NCBI GenBank assembly: GCA_030042915.1
Contig: JASHYS010000304.1
Location: 1-15,100 of the forward strand
Direction of reading: 5' to 3'
Origin: Acidobacteriaceae bacterium
GTDB taxonomy: Bacteria > Acidobacteriota > Terriglobia > Terriglobales > Acidobacteriaceae
Length of the DNA: 15,100 nt
In this document: positions 7,027 to 14,648 of the stretch, in pieces
Numbering within the stretch: the stretch's first letter is position 1
How the letters are laid out: every line of letters starts with the position of its first letter
Made by a program: the position numbers and the translations under genes
The notes under the pieces: generated by a model
What the model was told of the DNA's origin: nothing
Seen by the model: only the letters and a program-made list of their open reading frames with translations
Database searches by the model: none

Positions 7027-9471
7027 ATGAAGTTCGGGTATTTCGACGATCGCAACCGCGAGTACGTGATTACACGACCCGATACGCCCCTGCCTTGGAT
7101 CAACTATCTGGGTTGCCAACAATACTTCGGGATTATCTCCAACACCGCAGGAGGCTACTCGTTCTTTCGCGACGCCCGTCTGCGCCGCCTCACGCGCTAT
7201 CGCTACAACAATGTTCCGTTCGATTGCGGAGGCCGATACATTTACCTGCGCGACCGGGAGTCGGGCCAATTCTGGTCGCCTTCGTGGCAGCCAACCCGCC
7301 ATGACCCGGAAAACTATTTCTGCCGTCATGGCATGGGCTACACCATCATCGGCTCCTCATTCGGACACATTGAAGCCCAGACACGATATTTCGTACCCCT
7401 CGACGAAAATCTCGAGCTGTGGCAACTTACTGTGACCAACCGGCGTGCTCAGCCGGCACGCATTTCAGTTTTTGCCAGTGTCGAGTTCTGTTTGTGGGAT
7501 GCACAGGACGACGCCACAAATTTCCAACGCAATTTCAACATCGGCGAGGTGGAGGTAGCCGACGGCGTCATCTATCACAAAACCGAGTATCGCGAGCGCC
7601 GCAATCACTTTGCTTTCTTTGCCTGTTCGGAACCGACTGCCGGATTTGAAACCCAGCGTGAAGCATTTCTGGGCGCGTACTGGGGTTGGGACAAGCCTGC
7701 GGCTGTGACAGCAGGGCAGTTGACCAACTCCATGGCCTACGGCTGGTCGCCGATTGGCGCGCACCAGGTTGATCTGGAGCTGGCTTCAGGAGAGACGCAG
7801 CAGATCGTCTTCGTGCTCGGGTACCACGAGAACCCCAACGATCACAAGTTCGATCCTCCCGGTTCACAAACGCTCAACAAAAAGCTGGTGAAGCCGGTGA
7901 TGGCCAGGTATCTCTGCGTTAAAGAGGCCAACGCGGCCTTCGATGGCCTGCGCGAATACTGGGATCGTTCTCTGGGCATTTTCCATGTGGAGACTCCCGA
8001 TATCCACACCAATCGCATGGTGAATATCTGGAACGCGTACCAGTGCATGACAACGTTCAACCTTTCACGATCCGCGTCGTTCTTTGAATCGGGCATCGGA
8101 CGTGGACTCGGCTTTCGCGATTCCAATCAGGATCTGCTGGGTTTTGTGCACATGGCGCCGGAGCGTGCGCGGGAGCGAATCCTCGATCTGGCTGCGACGC
8201 AACTGCAAACGGGCGGCGCCTATCACCAGTACCAACCGCTCACCAAACGCGGGAACAACGACATTGGCAGCGGATTCAACGACGATCCGCATTGGCTCAT
8301 CGTTGGCGTCGCAGCCTACCTGAAGGAGACCGGCGACTGGAGCATTCTGGACGAGCCGGTGGCATACGACAACGAGCCCGGCTCCGAGGCGCCGCTCTAT
8401 GAGCATCTGCGACGGAGCATTTGCTACACACTGGAGCGTCTCGGGCCGCATGGACTGCCGCTCATCGGCCGCGCCGACTGGAACGATTGCCTCAATTTGA
8501 ATTGCTTCTCCGAGGCACCCGGCATGTCGTTCCAAACCGCTTCGAATAAAGACGGCAAAGTGGCCGAGTCAGTATTCATCGCCGGCCTGTTTGTGCAGAG
8601 CGCGCACGAACTAGCGGCCATGGCCTGCCGACGTGGCCACAAAGAAGACGCGGCTCATTTCCTGAGCGCGGCCGAAAGAATGGAGCAGACTGTCAAGAAC
8701 CACGGCTGGGACGGCGAGTGGTTTCTGCGCGCATACGACAGTTTCGGGGCCAAGATCGGATCAAAGGAGTGCGACGAGGGCAAGATCTTTACCGAATCGA
8801 ACAGCTTTTGCGTGCTGGCAGGCATCGGTCTCGACGACGGCAAGGCCCTGCAGGCCGTGGCGGCGATGCGTAAGCACCTGGCCACGCAGCATGGAATTGT
8901 GGTACATCAGCCGGCGTACACCCGCTACTATCTCCAGCTAGGCGAGATTTCATCCTACCCGCCAGGCTATAAGGAGAACGCCGGAGTCTTCTGCCACATC
9001 AATCCCTGGGCGATGATTGCGGAGACGCGGCTGGGGCACGGCGATGAGGCGTACGACTATTACCTCCGCATCAATCCGTCGGCGCGCGAAGAGATCAGCG
9101 AGGTGCACCGCTGCGAGCCCTACGTTTACGCGCAAATGATTGCCGGCAAGGACGCGCCCACTTTCGGTGAGGCCAAGAACTCCTGGCTCACGGGCACAGC
9201 CGCGTGGAATTACTATGCGATTGCGCAATGGATTCTCGGAATCCGCACCACCTATGACGGGCTCGAAATTGCTCCCGTGATTCCCATGAGCTGGCCAGGA
9301 TTCACGGCTACTCGAATCTTCCGTGGAGCGGTTTATAAAATTGCCATCACGCGAAAAGGTCCCGGCAACTGCATTGCACTGACAGTGGACGGGACGCCGG
9401 TGAAAGGCAACACCGTGCCTCTGGCCGCAGATGGCTGCAAAGAGGTTTCCGTGACGGGAACGTTGAGCTAA
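7027..9471 (+). CDS. cbp: Cellobiose phosphorylase (GH94)
   Basis: An 814-residue cytoplasmic GH94 enzyme: cellobiose + phosphate gives alpha-glucose 1-phosphate + glucose, with inversion. Length and sequence match characterised cellobiose phosphorylases (about 810-820 residues) along the whole chain, from FGYFDDRNREYVITRPDTPL at the N-terminus, through YSFFRDARLRRLTRYRYNN, FESGIGRGLGFRDSNQDLLG, KRGNNDIGSGFNDDPHWL and YPPGYKENAGVFCHINPW, to SWLTGTAAWNYYAIAQWILG. The catalytic general acid lies in RADWNDCLN; by family alignment it is the Asp of WND, residue 487 (D484 is the other). An N-terminal beta-sandwich is followed by the helical barrel. No signal peptide is present, so cellobiose must be imported first. 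GAGG stands 8 nt before the ATG. The gene is single and divergent from GH9, with its own promoter and a LacI-type palindrome in the leader. Cellodextrin phosphorylase is much less likely given the residue-level match. Confidence 0.96.
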   Translation: MKFGYFDDRNREYVITRPDTPLPWINYLGCQQYFGIISNTAGGYSFFRDARLRRLTRYRYNNVPFDCGGRYIYLRDRESGQFWSPSWQPTRHDPENYFCRHGMGYTIIGSSFGHIEAQTRYFVPLDENLELWQLTVTNRRAQPARISVFASVEFCLWDAQDDATNFQRNFNIGEVEVADGVIYHKTEYRERRNHFAFFACSEPTAGFETQREAFLGAYWGWDKPAAVTAGQLTNSMAYGWSPIGAHQVDLELASGETQQIVFVLGYHENPNDHKFDPPGSQTLNKKLVKPVMARYLCVKEANAAFDGLREYWDRSLGIFHVETPDIHTNRMVNIWNAYQCMTTFNLSRSASFFESGIGRGLGFRDSNQDLLGFVHMAPERARERILDLAATQLQTGGAYHQYQPLTKRGNNDIGSGFNDDPHWLIVGVAAYLKETGDWSILDEPVAYDNEPGSEAPLYEHLRRSICYTLERLGPHGLPLIGRADWNDCLNLNCFSEAPGMSFQTASNKDGKVAESVFIAGLFVQSAHELAAMACRRGHKEDAAHFLSAAERMEQTVKNHGWDGEWFLRAYDSFGAKIGSKECDEGKIFTESNSFCVLAGIGLDDGKALQAVAAMRKHLATQHGIVVHQPAYTRYYLQLGEISSYPPGYKENAGVFCHINPWAMIAETRLGHGDEAYDYYLRINPSAREEISEVHRCEPYVYAQMIAGKDAPTFGEAKNSWLTGTAAWNYYAIAQWILGIRTTYDGLEIAPVIPMSWPGFTATRIFRGAVYKIAITRKGPGNCIALTVDGTPVKGNTVPLAADGCKEVSVTGTLS

Positions 9472-9490
9472 CGGGACGAAACGGGACGCT

Positions 9491-9509
9491 GCGCGTTTCG
9501 GCGACGCGC
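9491..9509. terminator. Hairpin between convergent genes, weak terminator candidate
   Basis: GCGCGT (9491-9496) and ACGCGC (9504-9509) form a perfect 6-bp GC-rich stem with a 7-nt loop in the 73-bp gap between the convergent GH94 and amidohydrolase stops. No T-run follows on either strand, so an intrinsic terminator is not proven. A tandem ACGGGACG at 9471-9478 and 9481-9488 lies just before it. Confidence 0.3.
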
Positions 9510-9544
9510 GAATCCGGCTGCGACGGCCGTCAGGGGCGCCGCTC

Positions 9545-10828
9545 TCACAACCCACTGAAGTCTGCGTGCTCGTCGCCGGCGAAGACCGCTCCATCGAAGA
9601 CAACGAATCTCTGTTTGCGCAGATTGGCAACGCCTTTGAACGGCGAATGGCGCGTGACCATGAATCGAGCGCGATAGCCGGCCTTGATCTGGCCGAACTT
9701 CTCCTTGAACGACAGCTGATTCGAGCCGGCTCCGGTGGCGGAATTGATGACGGCGAGCGAACTGATTCCTGCGCGCTCCATCAGCTCCATTTCTTCAAGC
9801 AGGCCCAGCCCATGCGCCACGCCTGTGGAACCGGCGTCGCTCCCGGCGACCACTTGCACGCCCATGGCGTGAGCGTTCACCAGCGAGGCTGCATGATTCT
9901 CCAGAATCCTCTTCAGGCTGGTGACGACGCTTGCATCCCAGCCCATGGCATCGGCGTGATCGACCTGCTTTTGGACCGGCGCAAAGGTGGGCACCCATGC
10001 AACCTGCCGGTCACGCATTTTCGCCAGCTGATCGTCGCGAACAAAAAATCCGTGCTCCAGGGAATCCACGCCGCCATCGATCACATGCTCAATGCCAGCA
10101 TCGCCGGAGGCGTGAGCGAGGGTTTGCCTGCCGAATTCGCGCGCGGCCGCAACCAGTGCAGCAACCTCCTGGGTGGTCATCTGCGGCGCAGCCGTCACAG
10201 CGCCTTTCTTGAAGTTGATGATGCCGGTGGGAATGAGCTTGATGCGGTCGGCTCCAGCCTTAACGCGCGCTTCAACGCAGGCGCGCGGCGAGGAAAAACT
10301 CTCGATGGGCTCGGCCATGAATCCGCCATAGCGGCCGCGGTGATGGATGGCGGCGCCGGGACTGTCGACATAGGGCATAAGCGGATGCCCGCCGGAAGCG
10401 TAAAGCTTGCTCAGCGCCAAGCCCACGCCGTCTTTATCGCCGGCATCGCGCACGCCGGCCACGCCGATGCGGACAAGTTTTTCCAGGCGCAGCCGTGCCA
10501 ACCGCAACAGCTCTTGCGGCGATTGCTCGAGGAAGGCCGCGCGCTTGTCGAGATTGAGCTCGCCGCCTTGGAGAAAAAAATGCGCGTGCGCCTCGATTAA
10601 TCCAGGCAACAATGTGAATGCGGGCAAATCGGCGTCGGGCGCGGACTGGGCGGCGCGGACCAGGTGCGGGGGCGGAGAGCTGGCGCCGACGTACAGGATC
10701 TGGTCCTTCTGGTACACAACGTGCGCATCGCGCAGCGGCGCGGTGCTCACGCCATCCAGCAACGCACCGACGCGCAGCCAGACGCGGTGTCCATCCGATG
10801 CTTCGGGAATCGGTGCCGTCTTATCCAT
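9545..10828 (-). CDS. Metal-dependent amidohydrolase (imidazolonepropionase/prolidase-like)
   Basis: A 427-residue amidohydrolase-superfamily enzyme with no signal peptide. A small N-terminal beta domain leads into LLPGLIEAHAHFF, whose H81 and H83 are the first metal ligands. K197 in RIKLIPTG is the expected carboxylated lysine bridging two metals. H239 (TLAHASG) and H259 (SLEHGFF) are further ligands, and D331 (AGSDAGSTG) is the catalytic aspartate. The C-terminal part (GQIKAGYRARFMV) rebuilds the beta domain. The complete set suggests a binuclear, active enzyme. The nearest types are prolidase-like or imidazolonepropionase-like amidohydrolases, and the substrate cannot be read from sequence. 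ATG 10828 begins 1 nt after the stop of the methyltransferase gene, so translation is coupled; the longer frame to 11125 is out of register with that gene's coding sense and was rejected. It is the last gene of the one-carbon operon. Confidence 0.88.
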   Translation of the reverse strand: MDKTAPIPEASDGHRVWLRVGALLDGVSTAPLRDAHVVYQKDQILYVGASSPPPHLVRAAQSAPDADLPAFTLLPGLIEAHAHFFLQGGELNLDKRAAFLEQSPQELLRLARLRLEKLVRIGVAGVRDAGDKDGVGLALSKLYASGGHPLMPYVDSPGAAIHHRGRYGGFMAEPIESFSSPRACVEARVKAGADRIKLIPTGIINFKKGAVTAAPQMTTQEVAALVAAAREFGRQTLAHASGDAGIEHVIDGGVDSLEHGFFVRDDQLAKMRDRQVAWVPTFAPVQKQVDHADAMGWDASVVTSLKRILENHAASLVNAHAMGVQVVAGSDAGSTGVAHGLGLLEEMELMERAGISSLAVINSATGAGSNQLSFKEKFGQIKAGYRARFMVTRHSPFKGVANLRKQRFVVFDGAVFAGDEHADFSGL

Positions 10829-10829
10829 C

Positions 10830-11759
10830 TCAGAGATCAACGGCCTCGGCCTCCCTGCAGATGGACATAATGGCCTCAGCCTGGCGAAAGCCGGATATCT
10901 CGTGGGTTTCGCCGTCGCGTGGCCGTCCGTGTTCGAGCGCGTTGCGGAGTTTGGCCACCATGGGGTGATCGGGCGCCAGCGGCGCAGGCTTTTTTTCGGG
11001 ATTGGCCAAGGCAAAATCCAGCCCGACCTCCATCCCCAGCGTGAGATACGCCTTTTCCAAGTCCTCGCGCACTTCCCTGGGTGTGCCCCACGCAAAATTA
11101 GAGAGGCCCACGAGCATGTGAACACCTTTCAAATCGGGATCAGCGCTCATCATGCGCATGGCGTCGAGGCCGATGTTCACCAGCCCATAGGTGTCGGCAC
11201 CCACCGGCGCCAGACCGGGATCGATGATGATCTGGTCGTTGCGGCGTCCTGCTTTGGTGACCAGCAGCTCAACGAAATGTTTGGCCGCGCGGTAGGAATC
11301 TTCAGGGTTGAGACACTGCGCGGTGCCGCCGGGCACGAATGTCTCGGAGGCCATCACCACGGCCAGAGTGTCGTAGTGCTTCACCAGCTCGACCATCTCG
11401 TCGAGGCGTTCGCGCGAGGCGGCCAGAGAATTAAGGATAGGCGCGCCGCTTCTGGCGCGGTTGTAGTGCTTGAGCGCTACCTTGTGATACTCGACGGAGG
11501 GATTATCGAAGGCAATGGGCGTAGAGGTTGCCTCCTGAATCGCCGGGATCACGTCAGGAAGAAAATCGAGCATCTCCTGGCGGCGCACCTGGATTCTTTG
11601 CGTGCCGTCGAGGTTCAGCGTCAGGTAATCGGCGCCCAGGGCCGATTCCAGTTTGGCAAGCTCCTGATATCCGAGGGGATTGCGATGGTGGAATGCCTTG
11701 CGCGCGCGAGCGTAGGAATTGTTCATCAGCTCGCCAATGACGTGCAGTTTCTTGCTCAT
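10830..11759 (-). CDS. Pterin-binding (methyltetrahydrofolate) methyltransferase, AcsE/MetH-domain type
   Basis: A 309-residue TIM-barrel protein of the pterin-binding family that includes dihydropteroate synthase, AcsE and the folate domain of MetH. Residues that bind or protonate the pterin in AcsE have counterparts here: VIGELMNNS (E10), PIAFDNPSVE (D85), PILNSLA (N110), IIIDPGLAPVG (D180) and LVGLSNFAWG (N221). It should take the methyl group of methyltetrahydrofolate and pass it to a corrinoid protein; no corrinoid protein is encoded in the window. True dihydropteroate synthase is unlikely because the motifs and context differ. The ATG overlaps the stop of the upstream MetF-MetV gene by 4 nt (ATGA), so the enzyme that makes methyl-folate and this probable user are translationally coupled. 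Function is probable, and the acceptor is unknown. Confidence 0.88.
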   Translation of the reverse strand: MSKKLHVIGELMNNSYARARKAFHHRNPLGYQELAKLESALGADYLTLNLDGTQRIQVRRQEMLDFLPDVIPAIQEATSTPIAFDNPSVEYHKVALKHYNRARSGAPILNSLAASRERLDEMVELVKHYDTLAVVMASETFVPGGTAQCLNPEDSYRAAKHFVELLVTKAGRRNDQIIIDPGLAPVGADTYGLVNIGLDAMRMMSADPDLKGVHMLVGLSNFAWGTPREVREDLEKAYLTLGMEVGLDFALANPEKKPAPLAPDHPMVAKLRNALEHGRPRDGETHEISGFRQAEAIMSICREAEAVDL

Positions 11760-13339
11760 GATTTCAGTGCTCCGGCCTCAACGGGAATCTTCTCGGGCGA
11801 TGCGGCGGCGCGCCTGGCGGAATGATCGCGGCCGAGCCAGTTATTAGCCCACGCCGAAGTTCCACGCAGGCCCTGATTTTGCACCACCGGTGCATGATCG
11901 AGCAGGGCCAGTTCCCTGCCCTCATGCTTCAACCGCTCATAGGCGCGTAGCCAAATGCAGTCGCCAAAGCCGTCCACCTCGCACCGGCCCTCGCGCGTAC
12001 CGCCGCACGGACCATTGCGCTGATTCTTGGCGCACTGCGACTCGGGGCAAAGATAGGCAATGTCGGTCAGCGAGCAGTCGCCGCAATCCTTGCAGCTGAA
12101 TAGGGCCTCCTTGCTGAGTATTTCGAGCACGCGCAAAGGTCGAGGCCCTTGCATGGGATCCTTAGCGCGCGCGCATGCCTTTGCTCCCCACTTTGCGAAA
12201 GCCGTATTGGGCTCGAACATGGTGCGATGCGACCATTTCGACAGTTCGTACACCGCAGTGATGTGCTTGCTGTGGCTCTGCGGCCGCGGACTTTCGCGCG
12301 TCCGATCGGCAAGCCCCGTGGCGGGATCTTCCGCGTAGAAAAAAAACTCGCCGGGCCGCGAGAAGCGGATTTCTCGCGCAAATTGCTTCCAGTCGTCGCG
12401 TGAAAAGCCTTGCTCGATCTCGAGGATTCGTTCAATGGCGGGAAAATTATGCACTCCGCCCAGGTAGGCCCCGCGAAACCCTAGGCCGCGACAGATGGCA
12501 ATCTGCTTGGCTGTCAATTCCAGAAAAAATGCCTTGCCGCCATCGGGCGACCGGCTCTGTTTCTGGCACAGTTCCCAAAGCGCGTCGGAGATGACGACAC
12601 CGGGGATCCTGCCTTCATGAAAAAGTTTCGCGACACGCGGCCCAAGCAGATAGACATTGCCGATCAGCGGCGTGTGCTGCATGCCATGCGTATCCATATA
12701 AGCGCGCAGCTCAGAGATTTTCCGCGAGTCGAAGCCGATCTGGTTGATGATGAACCGGGCCCCGCATTGGACCTTCTTTTCAAGCTTCAAATACTGCGGC
12801 ATGACTTCGCCTTCGCGCAGCTTGAAGTTGGTGGTGACGGCGCCGATGCAAAACTGTGTTTTTTCCAGGCGGTAATCGTCGCCCTGCGCTGGTCCCGCGC
12901 CCAGACCCTGGTTCATTTTGTGCAGAAGCGAAATGAGTCCAATGGAATCGATATCGAAAACCGGCTTGGCGACGCCGTCGTTGCCCGCCACAGGGTAATC
13001 GCCGGTCATGGCAAGGATGTTGTTGAAGCCCTCACTGTTCAGCATCCACGCCTCGCTCTCGAGGGCGTTGCGATTCAGGTCCTTGCAAGTCAAGTGAATT
13101 ACCACTTCCTTGCCTGCGTAGAGGATCGGCCGTCCCAGGGCAAGCGGCGCGAGCTGCGGATTGCCGCCCGCGTTATCAGTGATCGAAATCCAGTCGATTT
13201 GCGGACACGCGACCAGCTCATTGGCGAAACTGCGGGCCTTGATGGCGCTGCTTTCGGCCATGGAGCCGCGCACCGAAACCAACTCCGTTGCGATCAGGAA
13301 CCGGGTTTCATCGCGGAGTTTTTCCCGCAAGGTCTGCAT
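11756..13339 (-). CDS. Methylenetetrahydrofolate reductase, MetF-MetV fusion
   Basis: A 527-residue protein with two parts. Residues 1 to about 320 form a MetF-like TIM barrel that reduces methylene- to methyl-tetrahydrofolate: ELVSVRGSM near the N-terminus, NILAMTGDYP, FCIGAVTTNF, GARFIINQIGFD and PGVVISDALW follow the family order. Residues about 360-490 resemble MetV (Pfam MTHFR_C), with eight Cys at 416, 419, 422, 431, 436, 445, 453 and 461, including CKDCGDC and NGPCGG followed by CEV. In acetogens MetV is a separate Fe-S/zinc partner of MetF; here it is joined to the C-terminus. A disordered tail follows. ATG 13339 is preferred because AAGGAG stands 10 nt before it; upstream in-frame starts run to 13384. 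It follows the small unknown gene by 45 nt and overlaps the pterin methyltransferase by 4 nt. The electron donor is unknown, but the Cys set suggests Fe-S input (ferredoxin or NADH partner). Confidence 0.9.
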   Translation of the reverse strand: MQTLREKLRDETRFLIATELVSVRGSMAESSAIKARSFANELVACPQIDWISITDNAGGNPQLAPLALGRPILYAGKEVVIHLTCKDLNRNALESEAWMLNSEGFNNILAMTGDYPVAGNDGVAKPVFDIDSIGLISLLHKMNQGLGAGPAQGDDYRLEKTQFCIGAVTTNFKLREGEVMPQYLKLEKKVQCGARFIINQIGFDSRKISELRAYMDTHGMQHTPLIGNVYLLGPRVAKLFHEGRIPGVVISDALWELCQKQSRSPDGGKAFFLELTAKQIAICRGLGFRGAYLGGVHNFPAIERILEIEQGFSRDDWKQFAREIRFSRPGEFFFYAEDPATGLADRTRESPRPQSHSKHITAVYELSKWSHRTMFEPNTAFAKWGAKACARAKDPMQGPRPLRVLEILSKEALFSCKDCGDCSLTDIAYLCPESQCAKNQRNGPCGGTREGRCEVDGFGDCIWLRAYERLKHEGRELALLDHAPVVQNQGLRGTSAWANNWLGRDHSARRAAASPEKIPVEAGALKS

Positions 13340-13349
13340 CCGTTTCTTA

Positions 13350-13355
13350 CTCCTT
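13350..13355 (-). promoter_or_regulatory. Shine-Dalgarno AAGGAG of the metF-metV gene
   Basis: AAGGAG lies 10 nt before ATG 13339 on the minus strand. It favours this start over the in-frame ATGs and TTG upstream. Confidence 0.5.
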
Positions 13356-13384
13356 GGCGGCATGAGCCGTGCCGCCATGCGCAA

Positions 13385-13714
13385 TCAAAGCGTGAGAAAG
13401 ATTGCGCCATCTTCGACAGTGAGCTCGATGCTTGCCGCTTTTGCGGCTTCCTGAAGCGCGGCGTCGAGCATCACCACGGGGTCGCGGCTCACGTCGAGCC
13501 GCCGCATCAGCCCCTCACCTTTCTTTGCGCCCGCAGTGAGTGTGATCTTGAGGCCGCGCCGTTTGCAGCGCACCGGAGTGCCGTCTTCGAGCTTCACATT
13601 CATGGGCTTGATATAAGCGTCGACGTAGTGAACGCCGATGCCGGACTTGTCGTCGCTGTGCGTCGGAAGCTTCTCAGTCGCCGCCTGGTTCACGTCACAA
13701 AGTTTGACTTTCAC
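13385..13714 (-). CDS. Small unknown protein of the one-carbon operon (109 aa)
   Basis: I do not recognise the family. The 109-residue protein starts MKVKLCDVNQAATEKLPTHS, has a central beta-like stretch (VHYVDAYIKPMNVKLEDGT), a basic patch (CKRRGLKITLTAGAKKGE), an amphipathic helix (DPVVMLDAALQEAAKAAS) and a final strand (IELTVEDGAIFLTL). It has two Cys (6 and 50), no signal peptide and no membrane segment. The GTG start at 13714 is set by GGAG 6 nt upstream; the longer frame to 13837 would run antiparallel to sense through the previous gene. It overlaps the 3' end of the homocysteine methyltransferase gene by 20 nt and precedes metF-metV, so it is translated with them. A role as an accessory or partner subunit of the methyl-transfer enzymes is inference from position. 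Confidence 0.75.
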   Translation of the reverse strand: MKVKLCDVNQAATEKLPTHSDDKSGIGVHYVDAYIKPMNVKLEDGTPVRCKRRGLKITLTAGAKKGEGLMRRLDVSRDPVVMLDAALQEAAKAASIELTVEDGAIFLTL

Positions 13715-14648
13715 GCTGCACTCCGCTTCCCGCCATGCCCTTGGCCTCGAAATATTCGTCCATGGCTTTTCTAAAAGCGCGTATGTGGTCGGGCGTGCTG
13801 CCGCAGCACGCACCCACAATGTTTGCGCCCGCCTCAAGCAGCGGCACCACGCCTTTCACCATCTGTTCCGGGGTCTCGTCGTACACCACTTTCATGTTCA
13901 CGAGCCGTGGTTTGCCTGCATTGGGCTGCACCATCACCGGCAGGCTGGTGACACTCCTGTAGCGCTCGACGGCGGTGCGCGCGCGCTCCATCTCCATGCC
14001 CGTTCCGCAATTCAGCGCGACGATGTGCACGCCGTGCTCTTCCATGAACTCCGCCGCGCGCTCAGGGTCGACACCCATCATGGTGCGAAACGTGGATCCG
14101 TCGAGGGTGGCATCGTAAGCCATGGAGCCGATAATGCACCTGGCGCCGGCCGCCTGAGCGGCACGAATGCCCAGCAGAAGCTCTTCGAGCGAAGTTTGCG
14201 TCTCGACGATGATGGCGTCGGCGCCGCCGTCAACCAACGCCGCCGCCTGCTCTGCAAAAGCGCTTTGCACCTGTTCCTCGGTAAAGTCCCCGAAGGGCGC
14301 GAGTAATCCACCGAATGGCCCAATGTCGCCCAGCACGTAGCCGTCGCGTTCTCCGAAGGCCTGGCGCGCGATAGCGACGCCCGCTTTGTTGATCTCGACC
14401 ACATGGTCTGCCTCAGAGTGCCGGTTGAGCATAATGCGCGACCCGCCAAAGGTGTTGGTGATCAGGCAATCGGAGCCGGCATCAACGTAACGCCGCTGAA
14501 TGGCCAGGACGCGCTCAGGATGATCGAGGTTCCAGAGCTCGCCGCAATTTCCCTGCTCCAGGCCCGCAAACATCAACTGCGTGCCCATGGCTCCATCGCC
14601 GAGCAAAGGCCGCTCCAGAATCGCTTCCTGCAAAAGTTTTTTGTTCAT
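13695..14648 (-). CDS. Homocysteine S-methyltransferase module (MetH domain-1 type)
   Basis: A 317-residue protein of the S-methyl_trans (homocysteine methyltransferase) family, the size of the homocysteine domain of MetH alone. It opens with LLGDGAMGTQLMFAGL, has ITNTFGGSRIML near residue 65 and VETQTSLEELLLGIRAAQ in the middle. The three zinc-binding cysteines are in place: C214 (LNCGTG) and C281/C282 (GACCGSTPDHIRA). It should activate homocysteine as the thiolate for methyl transfer. Alone it could use S-methylmethionine or betaine. With a methyl-folate methyltransferase and reductase in the same operon, a split cobalamin-dependent methionine synthase is more likely. ATG 14648 overlaps the upstream stop by 4 nt (ATGA); the longer frame to 14777 is a shadow of the preceding gene. 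The next gene starts inside its last 20 nt. Confidence 0.9.
   Translation of the reverse strand: MNKKLLQEAILERPLLGDGAMGTQLMFAGLEQGNCGELWNLDHPERVLAIQRRYVDAGSDCLITNTFGGSRIMLNRHSEADHVVEINKAGVAIARQAFGERDGYVLGDIGPFGGLLAPFGDFTEEQVQSAFAEQAAALVDGGADAIIVETQTSLEELLLGIRAAQAAGARCIIGSMAYDATLDGSTFRTMMGVDPERAAEFMEEHGVHIVALNCGTGMEMERARTAVERYRSVTSLPVMVQPNAGKPRLVNMKVVYDETPEQMVKGVVPLLEAGANIVGACCGSTPDHIRAFRKAMDEYFEAKGMAGSGVQRESQTL

Noticed and set aside
9566..10600. 344-codon open frame on the plus strand
   Set aside because: Antisense to the amidohydrolase gene; the sense strand holds all six expected metal and catalytic residues.
10829..11125. N-terminal extension of the amidohydrolase frame up to 11125
   Set aside because: This part lies inside the pterin methyltransferase gene in another frame and reads Trp/Arg-rich. 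The ATG at 10828, 1 nt after that gene's stop, gives a normal amidohydrolase N-terminus.
10407..11825. 472-codon open frame on the plus strand
   Set aside because: Antisense to the pterin methyltransferase and part of the amidohydrolase, both with intact motifs and coupled starts; a mirror frame.
12617..13774. 385-codon open frame on the plus strand
   Set aside because: Antisense to the MetF-MetV and small unknown genes; no ribosome site or domain.
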